DNA of 10,771 bases from Gemmatimonadota bacterium (GTDB taxonomy: Bacteria; Gemmatimonadota; Gemmatimonadetes; Longimicrobiales; RSA9): contig VEPF01000244.1 in NCBI GenBank assembly GCA_012027055.1, positions 1-10,771 on the forward strand. Reading direction: 5' to 3'. Numbering within the stretch: position 1 is the first letter of the stretch; the number at the start of each line of letters is the position of its first letter. Positions 1-6,328 of this stretch are shown here, piece after piece. The notes below the pieces were generated by a model that was not told the DNA's origin, ran no database searches, and worked only from the letters and a program-made list of their open reading frames with translations. The position numbers and the translations under genes were made by a program.

Positions 1-672
1 GGGGGGCCGGGCCGGTCCGGCCGGGATGTCCCCGAAGAAGCGCTCGATGAGCGCACCGACCTGGGCGGCATCGTAGTCGCCGCAGACGCTCAGGACGGCG
101 TTATTGGGCGCGTAGTAGGTGCGGAAGAACTGCTCGACGTCCTCGAGGCTGGCGCTGTCCAGGTCGGCCATCGACCCGATCACCGAGTGGTGGTACGGGT
201 GCTCGGGGGGGAAGAGCAGCGCCTGCATGCGCTCGTCCCAGTCGCCATAGGGCTGATTGTCCACGCGCCAGCGTCGTTCGTTCTTCACCACGTCGCGCTG
301 GTTGTCCAGCTTCTGCTGGGTCATGGCGGGGAGCAGCCAGCCCAGCCGGTCGGATTCCAGCCAGAACGCCAGTTCGAGATAGTGCGCGGGGACGGTCTCG
401 TAGTAGTTGGTGCGGTCCAGCCAGGTGGAGCCGTTGAGCGAGCCGCCCGCCTTCTCGATGAGCGCGAAGTGCGCCATCTCCGGGACGTGGGCCGAGCCCT
501 GGAACATCATGTGCTCGAACAGGTGGGCGAAGCCGGTACGTCCGGCGCGCTCGTTCCGGGAACCGACGTTGTACCACAGGTTCACGGCCACGACCGGCGC
601 GCGCGGATCGCGCGACAGCACCACCCGCATGCCGTTGGTGAGCGCGAATCTCTCGATCGGGATCTCGATCAT
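1..672 (-). CDS. M16 family zinc metallopeptidase (insulinase/processing-peptidase-like), 3' end outside the window
   Basis: The reading frame is open from an ATG at 672 to the left edge, giving 224 residues of the N-terminal catalytic domain. The inverted zinc motif HxxEH is seen as HLFEH (H50, E53, H54), inside the typical context 'YNVGSRNERAGRTGFAHLFEH'. The second zinc glutamate fits E132 in 'VVKNERRWR', 77 residues after H54, which is the normal M16 spacing. 'GGSLNGSTWLDRTNYYETVP' (from G76) and 'YYAPNNAVLSVCGD' are also characteristic. M16 enzymes degrade peptides in a clam-shell fold; full proteins have about 450 residues (one half) or 900 (both halves), so at least half is missing here. 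No signal peptide is visible at this start, so the visible form looks cytoplasmic unless the start is misplaced. A GGGGAGG ribosome site lies about 11 nt upstream (684-690). It is separated by 120 nt from the DUF218 gene upstream; I see no convincing promoter or terminator in that gap, so it may be the last part of the same operon. Confidence 0.93.
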   Translation of the reverse strand, partial: MIEIPIERFALTNGMRVVLSRDPRAPVVAVNLWYNVGSRNERAGRTGFAHLFEHMMFQGSAHVPEMAHFALIEKAGGSLNGSTWLDRTNYYETVPAHYLELAFWLESDRLGWLLPAMTQQKLDNQRDVVKNERRWRVDNQPYGDWDERMQALLFPPEHPYHHSVIGSMADLDSASLEDVEQFFRTYYAPNNAVLSVCGDYDAAQVGALIERFFGDIPAGPARPP

Positions 673-792
673 GCCCCCGACAACCTCCCCAGCGAACTGC
701 GGCCCGCCGCGCGTGCAACCGGCGGCGACCGGTGCACGAGGATGGGCGTTGACCGCCCGATCCGCAACTTCGGAGCCTCCGGCCCGCGGCCT

Positions 793-1395
793 TCAGCGGC
801 CGCCCAGCAGGGCGGTCGCGGGGAACAGGACGCTCTCGCGCAGCACGTAGCGCCAGCGGGTGCGCGGCGCACGGTCGATCGGGGCCCCCGGCACGGGCGC
901 AGGCAGCACCTTGATGCCGGCCCGCCGGCCGAGCAGCGCCAGCCGGAGCTGGTGGTACGAATCGCTGACCGCGAGCGCGGTGTGCAGCCCGCGCGCCTGC
1001 ATCAGGGCCGCGGCCGCGCCCACGCTTTCCGCGCTGGTGAGCCCGTGCCGCTCGACCAGCATGGCCACGTCCGGGACTCCGGCCGCGCGCGCGTAGCGGT
1101 GCCCCACTTCGGCCTCGCTGACGGTGTCTCCGCGGCCGACGCCACCGGTGAAGATCAGGACCGGCGCCAGTCCCTGACGGTAGAGCGCCAGCGCGTGGTC
1201 GAGGCGCGACCGGAACACGGGCGAGGGCCGGCCATCGTACTGCGCGGCGCCCATGACCAGGATGACGTCGGCCGGGCGAAGCACCGGGCGTGCCCCGGCG
1301 AGCAGCACCAGCACCAGCGCGCCGGTCCACATGGCCAGGCTGGCGCCGAGCAGCCCCAGCGCGGCGCGCAGCAGGCGGGAGCGGGGCGTCTTCAC
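793..1395 (-). CDS. DUF218 / YdcF-SanA-like membrane-anchored protein
   Basis: A 200-residue protein starting with GTG. Residues about 8-35 form one hydrophobic helix (LRAALGLLGASLAMWTGAL), a membrane anchor or uncleaved signal. The rest is a DUF218 domain: 'ADVILVMGAAQYDGRPSPVF' opens the Rossmann-like core, followed by 'SRLDHALALYRQGLAPVLIFTGG', 'SEAEVGHRYARAAGVP' and 'VSDSYHQLRLALLGRRAG'. This is the family of E. coli SanA, YdcF and ElyC, which act at or near the cell envelope; ElyC and SanA are linked to envelope integrity, but the chemical reaction is not settled for most members. The domain would face the periplasm if the helix is a type II anchor. The gene lies 37 nt downstream of the TPR gene on the same strand, so co-transcription is likely. 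No clear Shine-Dalgarno is visible before the GTG, and no in-frame ATG nearby makes a better start. The family call is firm; the substrate is unknown. Confidence 0.85.
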   Translation of the reverse strand: MKTPRSRLLRAALGLLGASLAMWTGALVLVLLAGARPVLRPADVILVMGAAQYDGRPSPVFRSRLDHALALYRQGLAPVLIFTGGVGRGDTVSEAEVGHRYARAAGVPDVAMLVERHGLTSAESVGAAAALMQARGLHTALAVSDSYHQLRLALLGRRAGIKVLPAPVPGAPIDRAPRTRWRYVLRESVLFPATALLGGR

Positions 1396-1432
1396 GAGCC
1401 GGCCCGCGACGGCGGGGGGTGGGTCATGACGC

Positions 1433-2275
1433 CTAGAGCGGCTGGATCAGGCGGTCGTGCAGCGCGGCCGGACCGTAGGTGTCGAGCAGCAGGTCGGCGG
1501 CCGCATCGGCGCCCTCCTCGAGCGCCTCCTCCGCCTCCGCGATGGCATCGGGATCGGGCGGCTCGTGCGCGTATTCCGCGCGCGCCAGCACGCCGAGGGC
1601 GGCCTCATCCCAGCCGACCGCGGCGGCCGCCAGCGCGGCCAGCACCTGGGCCTCGCCGTCATCCGGCCGTTCGTCCGCGGCCTGCATCAGGGTTTCCGCC
1701 GCCTGCTCATCATCGCCCAGTTCACTGTAGACCAGACCGAGCAGCACGCGCGTCCAGGAGTCGTCGGGCGCGAGCTCCAGCGTCCGCTCCAGCGCGCCGG
1801 AAGCTGCCTTGAAGTCCTTGTGGAGGGCGTGTGCGATGCCCAGCTCGCTCAGCGACGCAGGATCCTCAGGCTCGATACGGTGCGCGGCCTCCAGGTGCTC
1901 GATGGCCTCGCGGTACATCCCTTCGCGGGCCAGGAACGCGCCGTACTGCAGGCGCGTGAAGGCGCTATCCGGCGCGGTGAGCGCGGCCGCGCGCAGCGCG
2001 CTCTCCGCGTCCGGATCATGGAAGGCGGCGAGGCCGGAGCCGGCCAGGGCGAGGAGCTGCGGATCGACGGGCTCGGCAGCGAGGCAGCGCTTGAAGGCGT
2101 CGTAGGCGGCGCTCTCGTTGCCCAGCTCGCGCTCGGCCACACCCCACCAGCAGAGCAGGTACGGGTCGGCTTCTGCGTCCGCGCGCACCGCTTCCGCCAG
2201 CAGCTGCGCCATCTCCGGCCAGCGGCCTTCATCGCCCAGGCCGAGCGCCTGCTCGAGCACCGCCTCCGCGTCCAT
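1433..2275 (-). CDS. Cytoplasmic tetratricopeptide-repeat (TPR) protein
   Basis: A 280-residue, acidic, leucine/alanine-rich protein without a signal peptide or membrane segment. It consists of about seven helical 34-residue repeats, with spacing roughly 5-37, 38-70, 72-104, 106-138, 140-172, 174-206 and a degenerate last one at 208-240. The clearest TPR consensus (W/L-x-x-LG-x-x-Y/A ... A-x-x-x-F/L-x-x-A-x-x-x-x-P) is in 'LQYGAFLAREGMYREAIEHL' (109-128), 'ELGIAHALHKDFKAASGALE' (144-163) and 'LLGLVYSELGDDEQAAETLM' (178-197). The C-terminal 40 residues are acidic helices (EAEEALEEGADAAADLLLD) that could cap the solenoid. TPR solenoids bind partner proteins; no partner can be named from sequence. 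The ATG lies only 4 nt after the apgM stop codon, so the two are almost certainly translated from one message, but a role with phosphoglycerate mutase is not implied by the domain itself. Confidence 0.85.
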   Translation of the reverse strand: MDAEAVLEQALGLGDEGRWPEMAQLLAEAVRADAEADPYLLCWWGVAERELGNESAAYDAFKRCLAAEPVDPQLLALAGSGLAAFHDPDAESALRAAALTAPDSAFTRLQYGAFLAREGMYREAIEHLEAAHRIEPEDPASLSELGIAHALHKDFKAASGALERTLELAPDDSWTRVLLGLVYSELGDDEQAAETLMQAADERPDDGEAQVLAALAAAAVGWDEAALGVLARAEYAHEPPDPDAIAEAEEALEEGADAAADLLLDTYGPAALHDRLIQPL

Positions 2276-2279
2276 GGTG

Positions 2280-3488
2280 CTACGCCCCGTACTTGGCCAG
2301 CCGGCGCGCGTGCGCCAGCGCCAGCGTCATGATGTCCATGCCCGGGAAGATGCCCAGCTCGCCGCGCGCGCACGGGCGTTCGCCGAAGGTGGCATCCGCC
2401 TGTGGCCGCGTCCAGGGCGAGACGATCATGATGGGCACCGCGTGCCAGGAGTGGGCGCGCAGGCGGGCGGGCGTGGAATGATCGCCGGTCACGATGAGCA
2501 CGTCCGGCGCCAGCGCCTCGACCTGCGGGACGAGCGCGTCCACCGCTTCGATGGCCTTCACCTTGGCCGCGAAGTCGCCGTCCTCGCCGCGGCTGTCGAC
2601 CGCCTTGAAGTGGACGAAATGGAAGTCGTAGTCGGTGAAGTTCTGCGCCAGCCGGTGCACGGAGTCCTGGTCGTCCGCGCTCGCGCCCTGGGTCTCCATG
2701 CCCACGAGCCGGGCGACACCGCGGTACATGGGATACTTGGCGATGGCGCGCGCGTGCAGCCGGTAGCGTTCCTGGAAGGTCGGGAAGGCGTGGTACGCGT
2801 CGATGCCGCGGGCCAGCAGCGCATTGGCTTTCGGCTCGTCGGCGAGCACCTCGAAGGCCCTGTCCAGCACCTGCTGCAGCAGGCGTGCGGTCGGCTCCGC
2901 GCCCGGTTCCGTGGCCGTGGCCGGCAGTGGCGGCACGCCGGTCGCCTGCGGGTCCGTATCCGCGAGCGCGGCCGAGAGGCCGGGGCCACGCAGCACCAGG
3001 ACGGCGCGGTGCTCCTTCTCGGAATCGAAGAACACCTGCAGGTCACCGCTGCCCGGCACGCCCGCGCGGAGCTTGGCCACCAGGCGCCGGTTCTCGTCAT
3101 CGGAGGGGCGGCCGGCGCGCCGGTCGGTGATCCGGCCGGCGGCATCGATGGTGGCGAAGTTCAGGCGGATGGCGATGTCCCCCGGCTGGAGCGGGAAGTC
3201 CACGCCCAGCGCGGAGAGAACGCCGCGGCCGATGTTGTACCGGACCGGATCGTAACCGAAAAGCGAGAGGTGCCCGGGCCCGCTGCCGGGCGCCACGCCG
3301 GCGCGCACGGGTTGATGGAGTCCGAGCGCGGCCCGCCCGGCCAGTCGGTCCAGGTTCGGGGTGTGCGCGCTCTCCAGTTCCGTCAGTCCGGTCTGCTCGT
3401 GCGGCAGCCCGCCCAGACCGTCCATGACCAGCAGGACGATGCGGCCGCCCTGCGCTTCGGTCAGCGAATCGGGAAACGTGATTTCCAT
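2280..3488 (-). CDS. apgM: Cofactor-independent phosphoglycerate mutase, archaeal type (alkaline phosphatase superfamily)
   Basis: A 402-residue enzyme interconverting 3- and 2-phosphoglycerate in cytoplasmic glycolysis/gluconeogenesis. Its length is that of the ApgM family (about 400), not of the 510-residue GpmI. Visible motifs: 'IVLLVMDGLGGLP' with metal ligand D23; 'TPNLDRLA' (43-50); the phosphoserine loop 'APGSGPGHLSLFGYDP' with probable nucleophile S69; 'DSRGEDGDFAAKVKAIEAVD' with D298; 'VTGDHSTP' with D336 and H337; and 'AHSWHAVPIMI' with H346. At the position where the D-x-x-x-H metal motif is usually written, this protein has D298-x-x-x-E302, so one metal histidine may be a glutamate; some bacterial ApgMs may share this. 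The frame stays open 69 codons upstream, but the ATG at 3488 was chosen because GGAG (3494-3497) sits 5 nt before it and 'MEITFPDSL' is where homology begins. It heads the minus-strand operon with the TPR and DUF218 genes. Confidence 0.93.
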   Translation of the reverse strand: MEITFPDSLTEAQGGRIVLLVMDGLGGLPHEQTGLTELESAHTPNLDRLAGRAALGLHQPVRAGVAPGSGPGHLSLFGYDPVRYNIGRGVLSALGVDFPLQPGDIAIRLNFATIDAAGRITDRRAGRPSDDENRRLVAKLRAGVPGSGDLQVFFDSEKEHRAVLVLRGPGLSAALADTDPQATGVPPLPATATEPGAEPTARLLQQVLDRAFEVLADEPKANALLARGIDAYHAFPTFQERYRLHARAIAKYPMYRGVARLVGMETQGASADDQDSVHRLAQNFTDYDFHFVHFKAVDSRGEDGDFAAKVKAIEAVDALVPQVEALAPDVLIVTGDHSTPARLRAHSWHAVPIMIVSPWTRPQADATFGERPCARGELGIFPGMDIMTLALAHARRLAKYGA

Positions 3489-3493
3489 TGGTT

Positions 3494-3497
3494 CTCC
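3494..3497 (-). promoter_or_regulatory. Ribosome binding site fixing the apgM start
   Basis: On the minus strand GGAG is followed by 5 nt (AACCA) and ATG at 3488. This argues against the 69-residue in-frame upstream extension, which would be proline- and alanine-rich without family similarity. Confidence 0.6.
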
Positions 3498-3516
3498 ATG
3501 CTGGTGACCGGCGGAG

Positions 3517-3544
3517 AAGCTAGGCGGCGGCGGCGGGCCGGCAA
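3517..3544 (-). promoter_or_regulatory. Weak candidate sigma-70-type promoter for the apgM operon
   Basis: On the minus strand TTGCCG (3544-3539) and TAGCTT (3522-3517) are separated by 16 nt, giving a start site near 3510 and a short leader before the ATG at 3488. The -35 hexamer is the same TTGCCG seen at the stronger promoter candidate at 4882. The -10 matches TATAAT at only three positions, so this is a guess from position as much as from sequence. Confidence 0.25.
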
Positions 3545-3576
3545 GACTGGTCCGGGCGCTGGCCGCGGCACCCCGC

Positions 3577-3598
3577 GCACCCCTAGGTTCAGGGGTGC
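3577..3598. promoter_or_regulatory. Perfect 8-bp inverted repeat in the divergent apgM/aminotransferase intergenic region
   Basis: The arms GCACCCCT (3577-3584) and AGGGGTGC (3591-3598) are exact reverse complements around a 6-nt spacer, AGGTTC. It lies 53 nt before the chosen aminotransferase start and about 90 nt before the apgM start. Dyads of this size between divergent genes are typical dimeric-repressor or activator operators, though a small hairpin in the aminotransferase leader is also possible. No regulator gene is present next to it. Confidence 0.4.
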
Positions 3599-3651
3599 CA
3601 TCGCCGGCCCGGCGCGCCGGCGTGATCCCTCCCTGCAGCGCGGATGCCCAC

Positions 3652-4776
3652 ATGAGCGGTTTTCGCCCCTTCGCGATGGAACGCTGGCAGTCCACCTACG
3701 AGTACCGGGTGGACCACAACCTGTCGGAGAGCGGCGTAGAGCCGTTGACCGTGCGGGAACTGCTCGAGCTGGCCGGGACGGGCATCGACCAGTTGCCGCT
3801 CGGGTACGGGCAGTCGAACGGCTCGGACCCGCTGCGCGCCGCGATCGCGGCCCTCTATCCGGGCGCCGCCGACGCCGGCGTGGTGGTCTGCAACGGCAGC
3901 GCGGAAGCGAACTACATCGCCTGCTGGCGGCTGGTGGAGCCCGGTGACACGGTGGCGGTCGGGGTACCCACCTACATGCAGTCGCACGGCCTGGCCGGGA
4001 ACTTCGGGGCGCGGATCATCGAGGTGCCGTTGCACGAGGAGCGCGGCTGGCAGCCGGATCCGGAGGAGGTGCGTCGCCTGCTCGTCGGTAACATCCGGCT
4101 GCTGGTGATCACCAACCCGAACAACCCCACCGGTGCCACGCTGGACCGGGAGGCCAGGGCGGCGCTGATCGCGGCGGCCGAGCGTACCGGCGCCTGGATC
4201 CTGGCGGACGAGGTCTACACCGGGGCCGAGCTGAGCGGGGCGGACACGCCTTCCTTCTTCGGCCAGTACCCGCGCACGATCGCCACCGGGTCGCTGTCCA
4301 AGGCGTACGGGCTGCCCGGGTTGCGCATCGGCTGGGCCGTGACCACGCCCGCCATGGCCGCCGACCTCTGGTCCCGGAAGGATTACACCACCATCGCGCC
4401 GGGGGCGCTGACCGATCACCTCGCCCGGCTGGCGCTGGACGACGCCGTCCGCCCCCGGATCACGGCCCGCACCCGGGACATCATCCGGCGCGGCCTGGCC
4501 GTGCTGCGGCCCTATCTCGAGCGCTGGGGCTGCAGCTGGCGCGCCCCCGAGGCCGGCGCCATCTGCTACGCGCACTATCCCTGGCCGATCAACTCGTCGG
4601 CCTTCGCCGAGCGGCTGCGCGCCGAACGCAGCGTGCTGGTGGTGCCGGGCGACCAGTTCGCGATGGACGGGTACGTCCGCTTCGGCATCGGGCTGCACGA
4701 CGAGCCGCACCACCAGGCGCTCGGGCGCGTCAACCAGCTGGTCCGGAGCCTGGGCGGGCCGGCCCCCGCGCCCTGA
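3652..4776 (+). CDS. Fold-type-I PLP-dependent aminotransferase (class I/II)
   Basis: A 374-residue cytoplasmic enzyme of the aspartate-aminotransferase fold. The PLP site is clear: 'NGSAEANY' (81-88, phosphate-binding turn), 'TNPNNPTG' (154-161), 'LADEVYTG' (184-191, with D186 binding the pyridine nitrogen and Y189), and 'GSLSKAYGLPGLRIGW' (213-228) with the Schiff-base lysine K217 at 4300-4302. 'GYVRFGIGLHDE' near the end holds the arginine expected to bind the substrate carboxylate. The start 'SGFRPFAMERWQSTYEYRVDHNLSESGVEPL' resembles a subgroup of small aminotransferases annotated only as class I/II-fold, to which capreomycidine-synthase-like enzymes are related; the amino donor and acceptor cannot be read from sequence. 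ATG at 3652 was preferred over an upstream GTG at 3595 because the extra 19 residues are low-complexity and the family motif 'PFAMERW' follows it; ATG 3676 is a less likely alternative. No strong ribosome site is visible. It appears monocistronic, divergent from apgM and followed by a hairpin. Confidence 0.92.
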   Translation: MSGFRPFAMERWQSTYEYRVDHNLSESGVEPLTVRELLELAGTGIDQLPLGYGQSNGSDPLRAAIAALYPGAADAGVVVCNGSAEANYIACWRLVEPGDTVAVGVPTYMQSHGLAGNFGARIIEVPLHEERGWQPDPEEVRRLLVGNIRLLVITNPNNPTGATLDREARAALIAAAERTGAWILADEVYTGAELSGADTPSFFGQYPRTIATGSLSKAYGLPGLRIGWAVTTPAMAADLWSRKDYTTIAPGALTDHLARLALDDAVRPRITARTRDIIRRGLAVLRPYLERWGCSWRAPEAGAICYAHYPWPINSSAFAERLRAERSVLVVPGDQFAMDGYVRFGIGLHDEPHHQALGRVNQLVRSLGGPAPAP

Positions 4777-4790
4777 GCCGGGACGGCCGC

Positions 4791-4827
4791 TGCGCGCCCG
4801 GGTCCGCGGGCGGCGGCCGGGCGCGCA
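4791..4827 (+). terminator. GC-rich hairpin downstream of the aminotransferase, no T-run
   Basis: TGCGCGCCCGG (4791-4801) pairs perfectly with CCGGGCGCGCA (4817-4827) around a 15-nt GC-rich loop, starting 15 nt after the stop codon. Eleven base pairs of nearly pure GC suit a transcription terminator or a 3'-end stabiliser. It is followed by AAA rather than T residues, so it is not a classical intrinsic terminator for the plus strand; no minus-strand gene ends here. Confidence 0.5.
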
Positions 4828-4881
4828 AAATGCGTCGGCCCACCGGGCGCAGGGGGCGGCCGCAGGTGACCGGAAGTACGA

Positions 4882-4911
4882 TTGCCGGGCCCGACGCGGC
4901 GGGCGTATATT
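4882..4911 (+). promoter_or_regulatory. Candidate sigma-70-type promoter of the CsgG/barrel/FN3 operon
   Basis: TTGCCG (4882-4887, 4 of 6 to TTGACA), an 18-nt spacer and TATATT (4906-4911, 5 of 6 to TATAAT). TATATT stands out as the only AT-rich patch in a very GC-rich intergenic region. Transcription would start about 4918-4920, leaving a leader of roughly 130 nt before the first large gene at 5051. Confidence 0.55.
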
Positions 4912-4919
4912 GCCGCCGC

Positions 4920-5036
4920 ATGTTTGGAGTGTCCGTAGCTGACGTCAGGCCGCTCCGGCGGGCGCGTCGCTCGTCCGAGCCGCGTATCTGCATGCCCTTC
5001 CCCAGCGATCACCGGCATACCCGAGCACCCCTCTAA
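4920..5036 (+). CDS. Possible leaderless 38-residue upstream ORF in the operon leader
   Basis: An ATG at 4920 lies 8 nt after the TATATT box, where transcription is expected to start, so an mRNA beginning at this A would be leaderless. The frame runs 38 codons to a TAA ending at 5036, 14 nt before the ATG of the next gene. The peptide (starts MFGVSVADVRPLRRARR) is rich in arginine and has no recognisable domain. The frame is also open for 30 codons upstream, and GC-rich DNA easily yields short ORFs, so this may be chance. If real, it could couple to or attenuate the downstream gene. Confidence 0.2.
   Translation: MFGVSVADVRPLRRARRSSEPRICMPFPSDHRHTRAPL
4939..4948. promoter_or_regulatory. 10-bp perfect palindrome in the leader
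   Basis: CTGACGTCAG reads the same on both strands and lies about 20-30 nt downstream of the predicted start site, a position where a bound repressor could block transcription. Short palindromes occur by chance, and no second copy was seen in the window. Confidence 0.25.
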
Positions 5037-5050
5037 CGCGAGTTGGATTC

Positions 5051-6328
5051 ATGGCGTATTCCTCGAATGCCCGAAGGCGTTGCGCACGATCCGGCCGAGC
5101 CCTGGCGGGCGTGCTGGCGGCGCTGGCGGGCGCGTGCGCCCCGGCCGTACCGCGGGCGCCGCTCGCGCCCGCGGAAATCCCCGTAGTCGAGGCCCGCCTG
5201 GCGGCGGACGCGAGCGACACGGAAGCGCGCCTGCAGCTGGCGGACGCGTACCGGCAGGCAGGCCGCCCCGAGGCGGCGGCGGCGCTGCTCCAGCCGGCGC
5301 GCGCGACCGAGCCGGCCGCGACCTATTTCCTGGCGCTGGTACGCGAGCAGCAGGGTGATTTCCCGGAGGCCCGTCGCCTGTACAACGACTACCTGGCGCG
5401 CGGCCGGGATGCCGAGGTGCGAGGCCTGGTCCGCGACCGGCTGCAGCTGCTGGGCCGGCTGGAGCTGCAACGGGCGGCGCAGGACGCGCTGCGCCGGGAG
5501 CGCGAGCTGGCGAGCACGGTGCCGGCGCCAGGCACGGTTGGAGTGTTCCCGTTCCTGGCGGCGACCACCGATCCGCAGCTGAGCGCGCTGGGCACGGCCA
5601 TGGCCGAGCTGCTCACCACCGACCTGGCGCAGACCAGCCGGCTCAAGGTGGTGGAGCGTGCGCAGGTGGCGGCCCTGCTGAACGAGCTGAAGCTGACGGC
5701 CAGCGGACGCGTCGATCCGGCCACGGCGGCCCGGAGCGGCCGCCTGATCGGGGCCGGTCAGATCGTGCAGGGGCGAGTGGAAGGGACGGAGGCGGCGCTG
5801 TCGCTGCAGGCGGCGGTGCTGCAGGTCGGGGGCCGGGCAGCGGCGCGCGCGCCGCTGCAGGAGCAGGACCAGCTGGCCCGGCTCTTCGACCTCGAGAAGC
5901 GCATGGCGCTCGGCATCTACGAGCGGCTGGGCATCCAGCTCACGGATGCCGAGCGGCAACGCGTCATGCAGCGGCCGACGACCAACGTGCAGGCGCTGCT
6001 CGCCCTGGGCTTCGGTCTGGAGGCGCAGGACGCGGGACGTTACGCGGAGGCGGCGCAGCAGTTCGGCCGCGCCGCGCAGCTCGATCCGCAGTTCCGACTC
6101 CCGGCCCAGAAGCGGGCGGAGAGCGAGGCGCAGGATCGCGCCGTCTCGGTGACTCCGGTCGTGCAGGTGCAACTCGGCTTCATCGAGTTCGACGCGCACC
6201 GGCGCCGGCAGAACTTCGAGATTCTCGACCCGACCGTACCGGACCCGGGCAATCGTGACGTGCACGATGACGTGCTCGGCCCCGGTACGATCCAGATCAT
6301 CATCAAGCGCCCCGGAGGTGCCCAGTGA
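5051..6328 (+). CDS. Exported TPR/CsgG-like/TPR protein, possible lipoprotein
   Basis: 425 residues. The N-terminus has a basic region (R8-R16) and a hydrophobic stretch (about 17-28) ending in 'ALAGAC' with C29; this is an imperfect lipobox (A rather than L at -3), so lipidation is possible but not certain. Residues about 55-140 are TPR-like helices ('LQLADAYRQAGRPEAAAALL', 'YFLALVREQQGDFPEARRLY'). Residues about 161-298 are CsgG-like: 'VGVFPF' begins the first strand, then 'AMAELLTTDLAQTSRLKVVE' (183-202) and 'GRVDPATAARSGRLIGAGQI' (219-238). Residues about 312-348 are another TPR ('ALLALGFGLEAQDAGRYAEA'), and the tail (368-425) is beta-like. CsgG itself is a nonameric outer-membrane secretion channel of about 260 residues; relatives such as LpoB and FlgO are not pores. 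I cannot identify CsgG's membrane hairpins, so pore function is unproven. It is first in the operon, its Shine-Dalgarno is weak, and its stop overlaps the next start (GTGA). Confidence 0.8.
   Translation: MAYSSNARRRCARSGRALAGVLAALAGACAPAVPRAPLAPAEIPVVEARLAADASDTEARLQLADAYRQAGRPEAAAALLQPARATEPAATYFLALVREQQGDFPEARRLYNDYLARGRDAEVRGLVRDRLQLLGRLELQRAAQDALRRERELASTVPAPGTVGVFPFLAATTDPQLSALGTAMAELLTTDLAQTSRLKVVERAQVAALLNELKLTASGRVDPATAARSGRLIGAGQIVQGRVEGTEAALSLQAAVLQVGGRAAARAPLQEQDQLARLFDLEKRMALGIYERLGIQLTDAERQRVMQRPTTNVQALLALGFGLEAQDAGRYAEAAQQFGRAAQLDPQFRLPAQKRAESEAQDRAVSVTPVVQVQLGFIEFDAHRRRQNFEILDPTVPDPGNRDVHDDVLGPGTIQIIIKRPGGAQ
6314..6318 (+). promoter_or_regulatory. Ribosome binding site choosing GTG 6325 for the beta-barrel gene
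   Basis: GGAGG lies 6 nt upstream of GTG at 6325 and 18 nt from the alternative ATG at 6337. The spacing favours the GTG start, which overlaps the upstream stop codon (GTGA, 6325-6328), implying coupled translation. Confidence 0.6.

Noticed and set aside
187..1812. 541-codon plus-strand ORF across the M16, DUF218 and TPR genes
   Set aside because: The opposite strand carries three recognisable protein families; this translation is low-complexity (RPPRAPPPPP...) at its end and resembles no family.
3489..3695. 69-residue N-terminal extension of phosphoglycerate mutase
   Set aside because: Proline/alanine-rich and not family-like; a GGAG site 5 nt before ATG 3488 fixes the start, and the extension would cross the aminotransferase start.
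2118..3947. 609-codon plus-strand ORF opposite apgM and the TPR gene
   Set aside because: It is antisense to apgM and the TPR gene, has a histidine/arginine/glycine-rich mirror composition and no domain, and even runs into the aminotransferase in another frame. Shadow of GC-rich coding.
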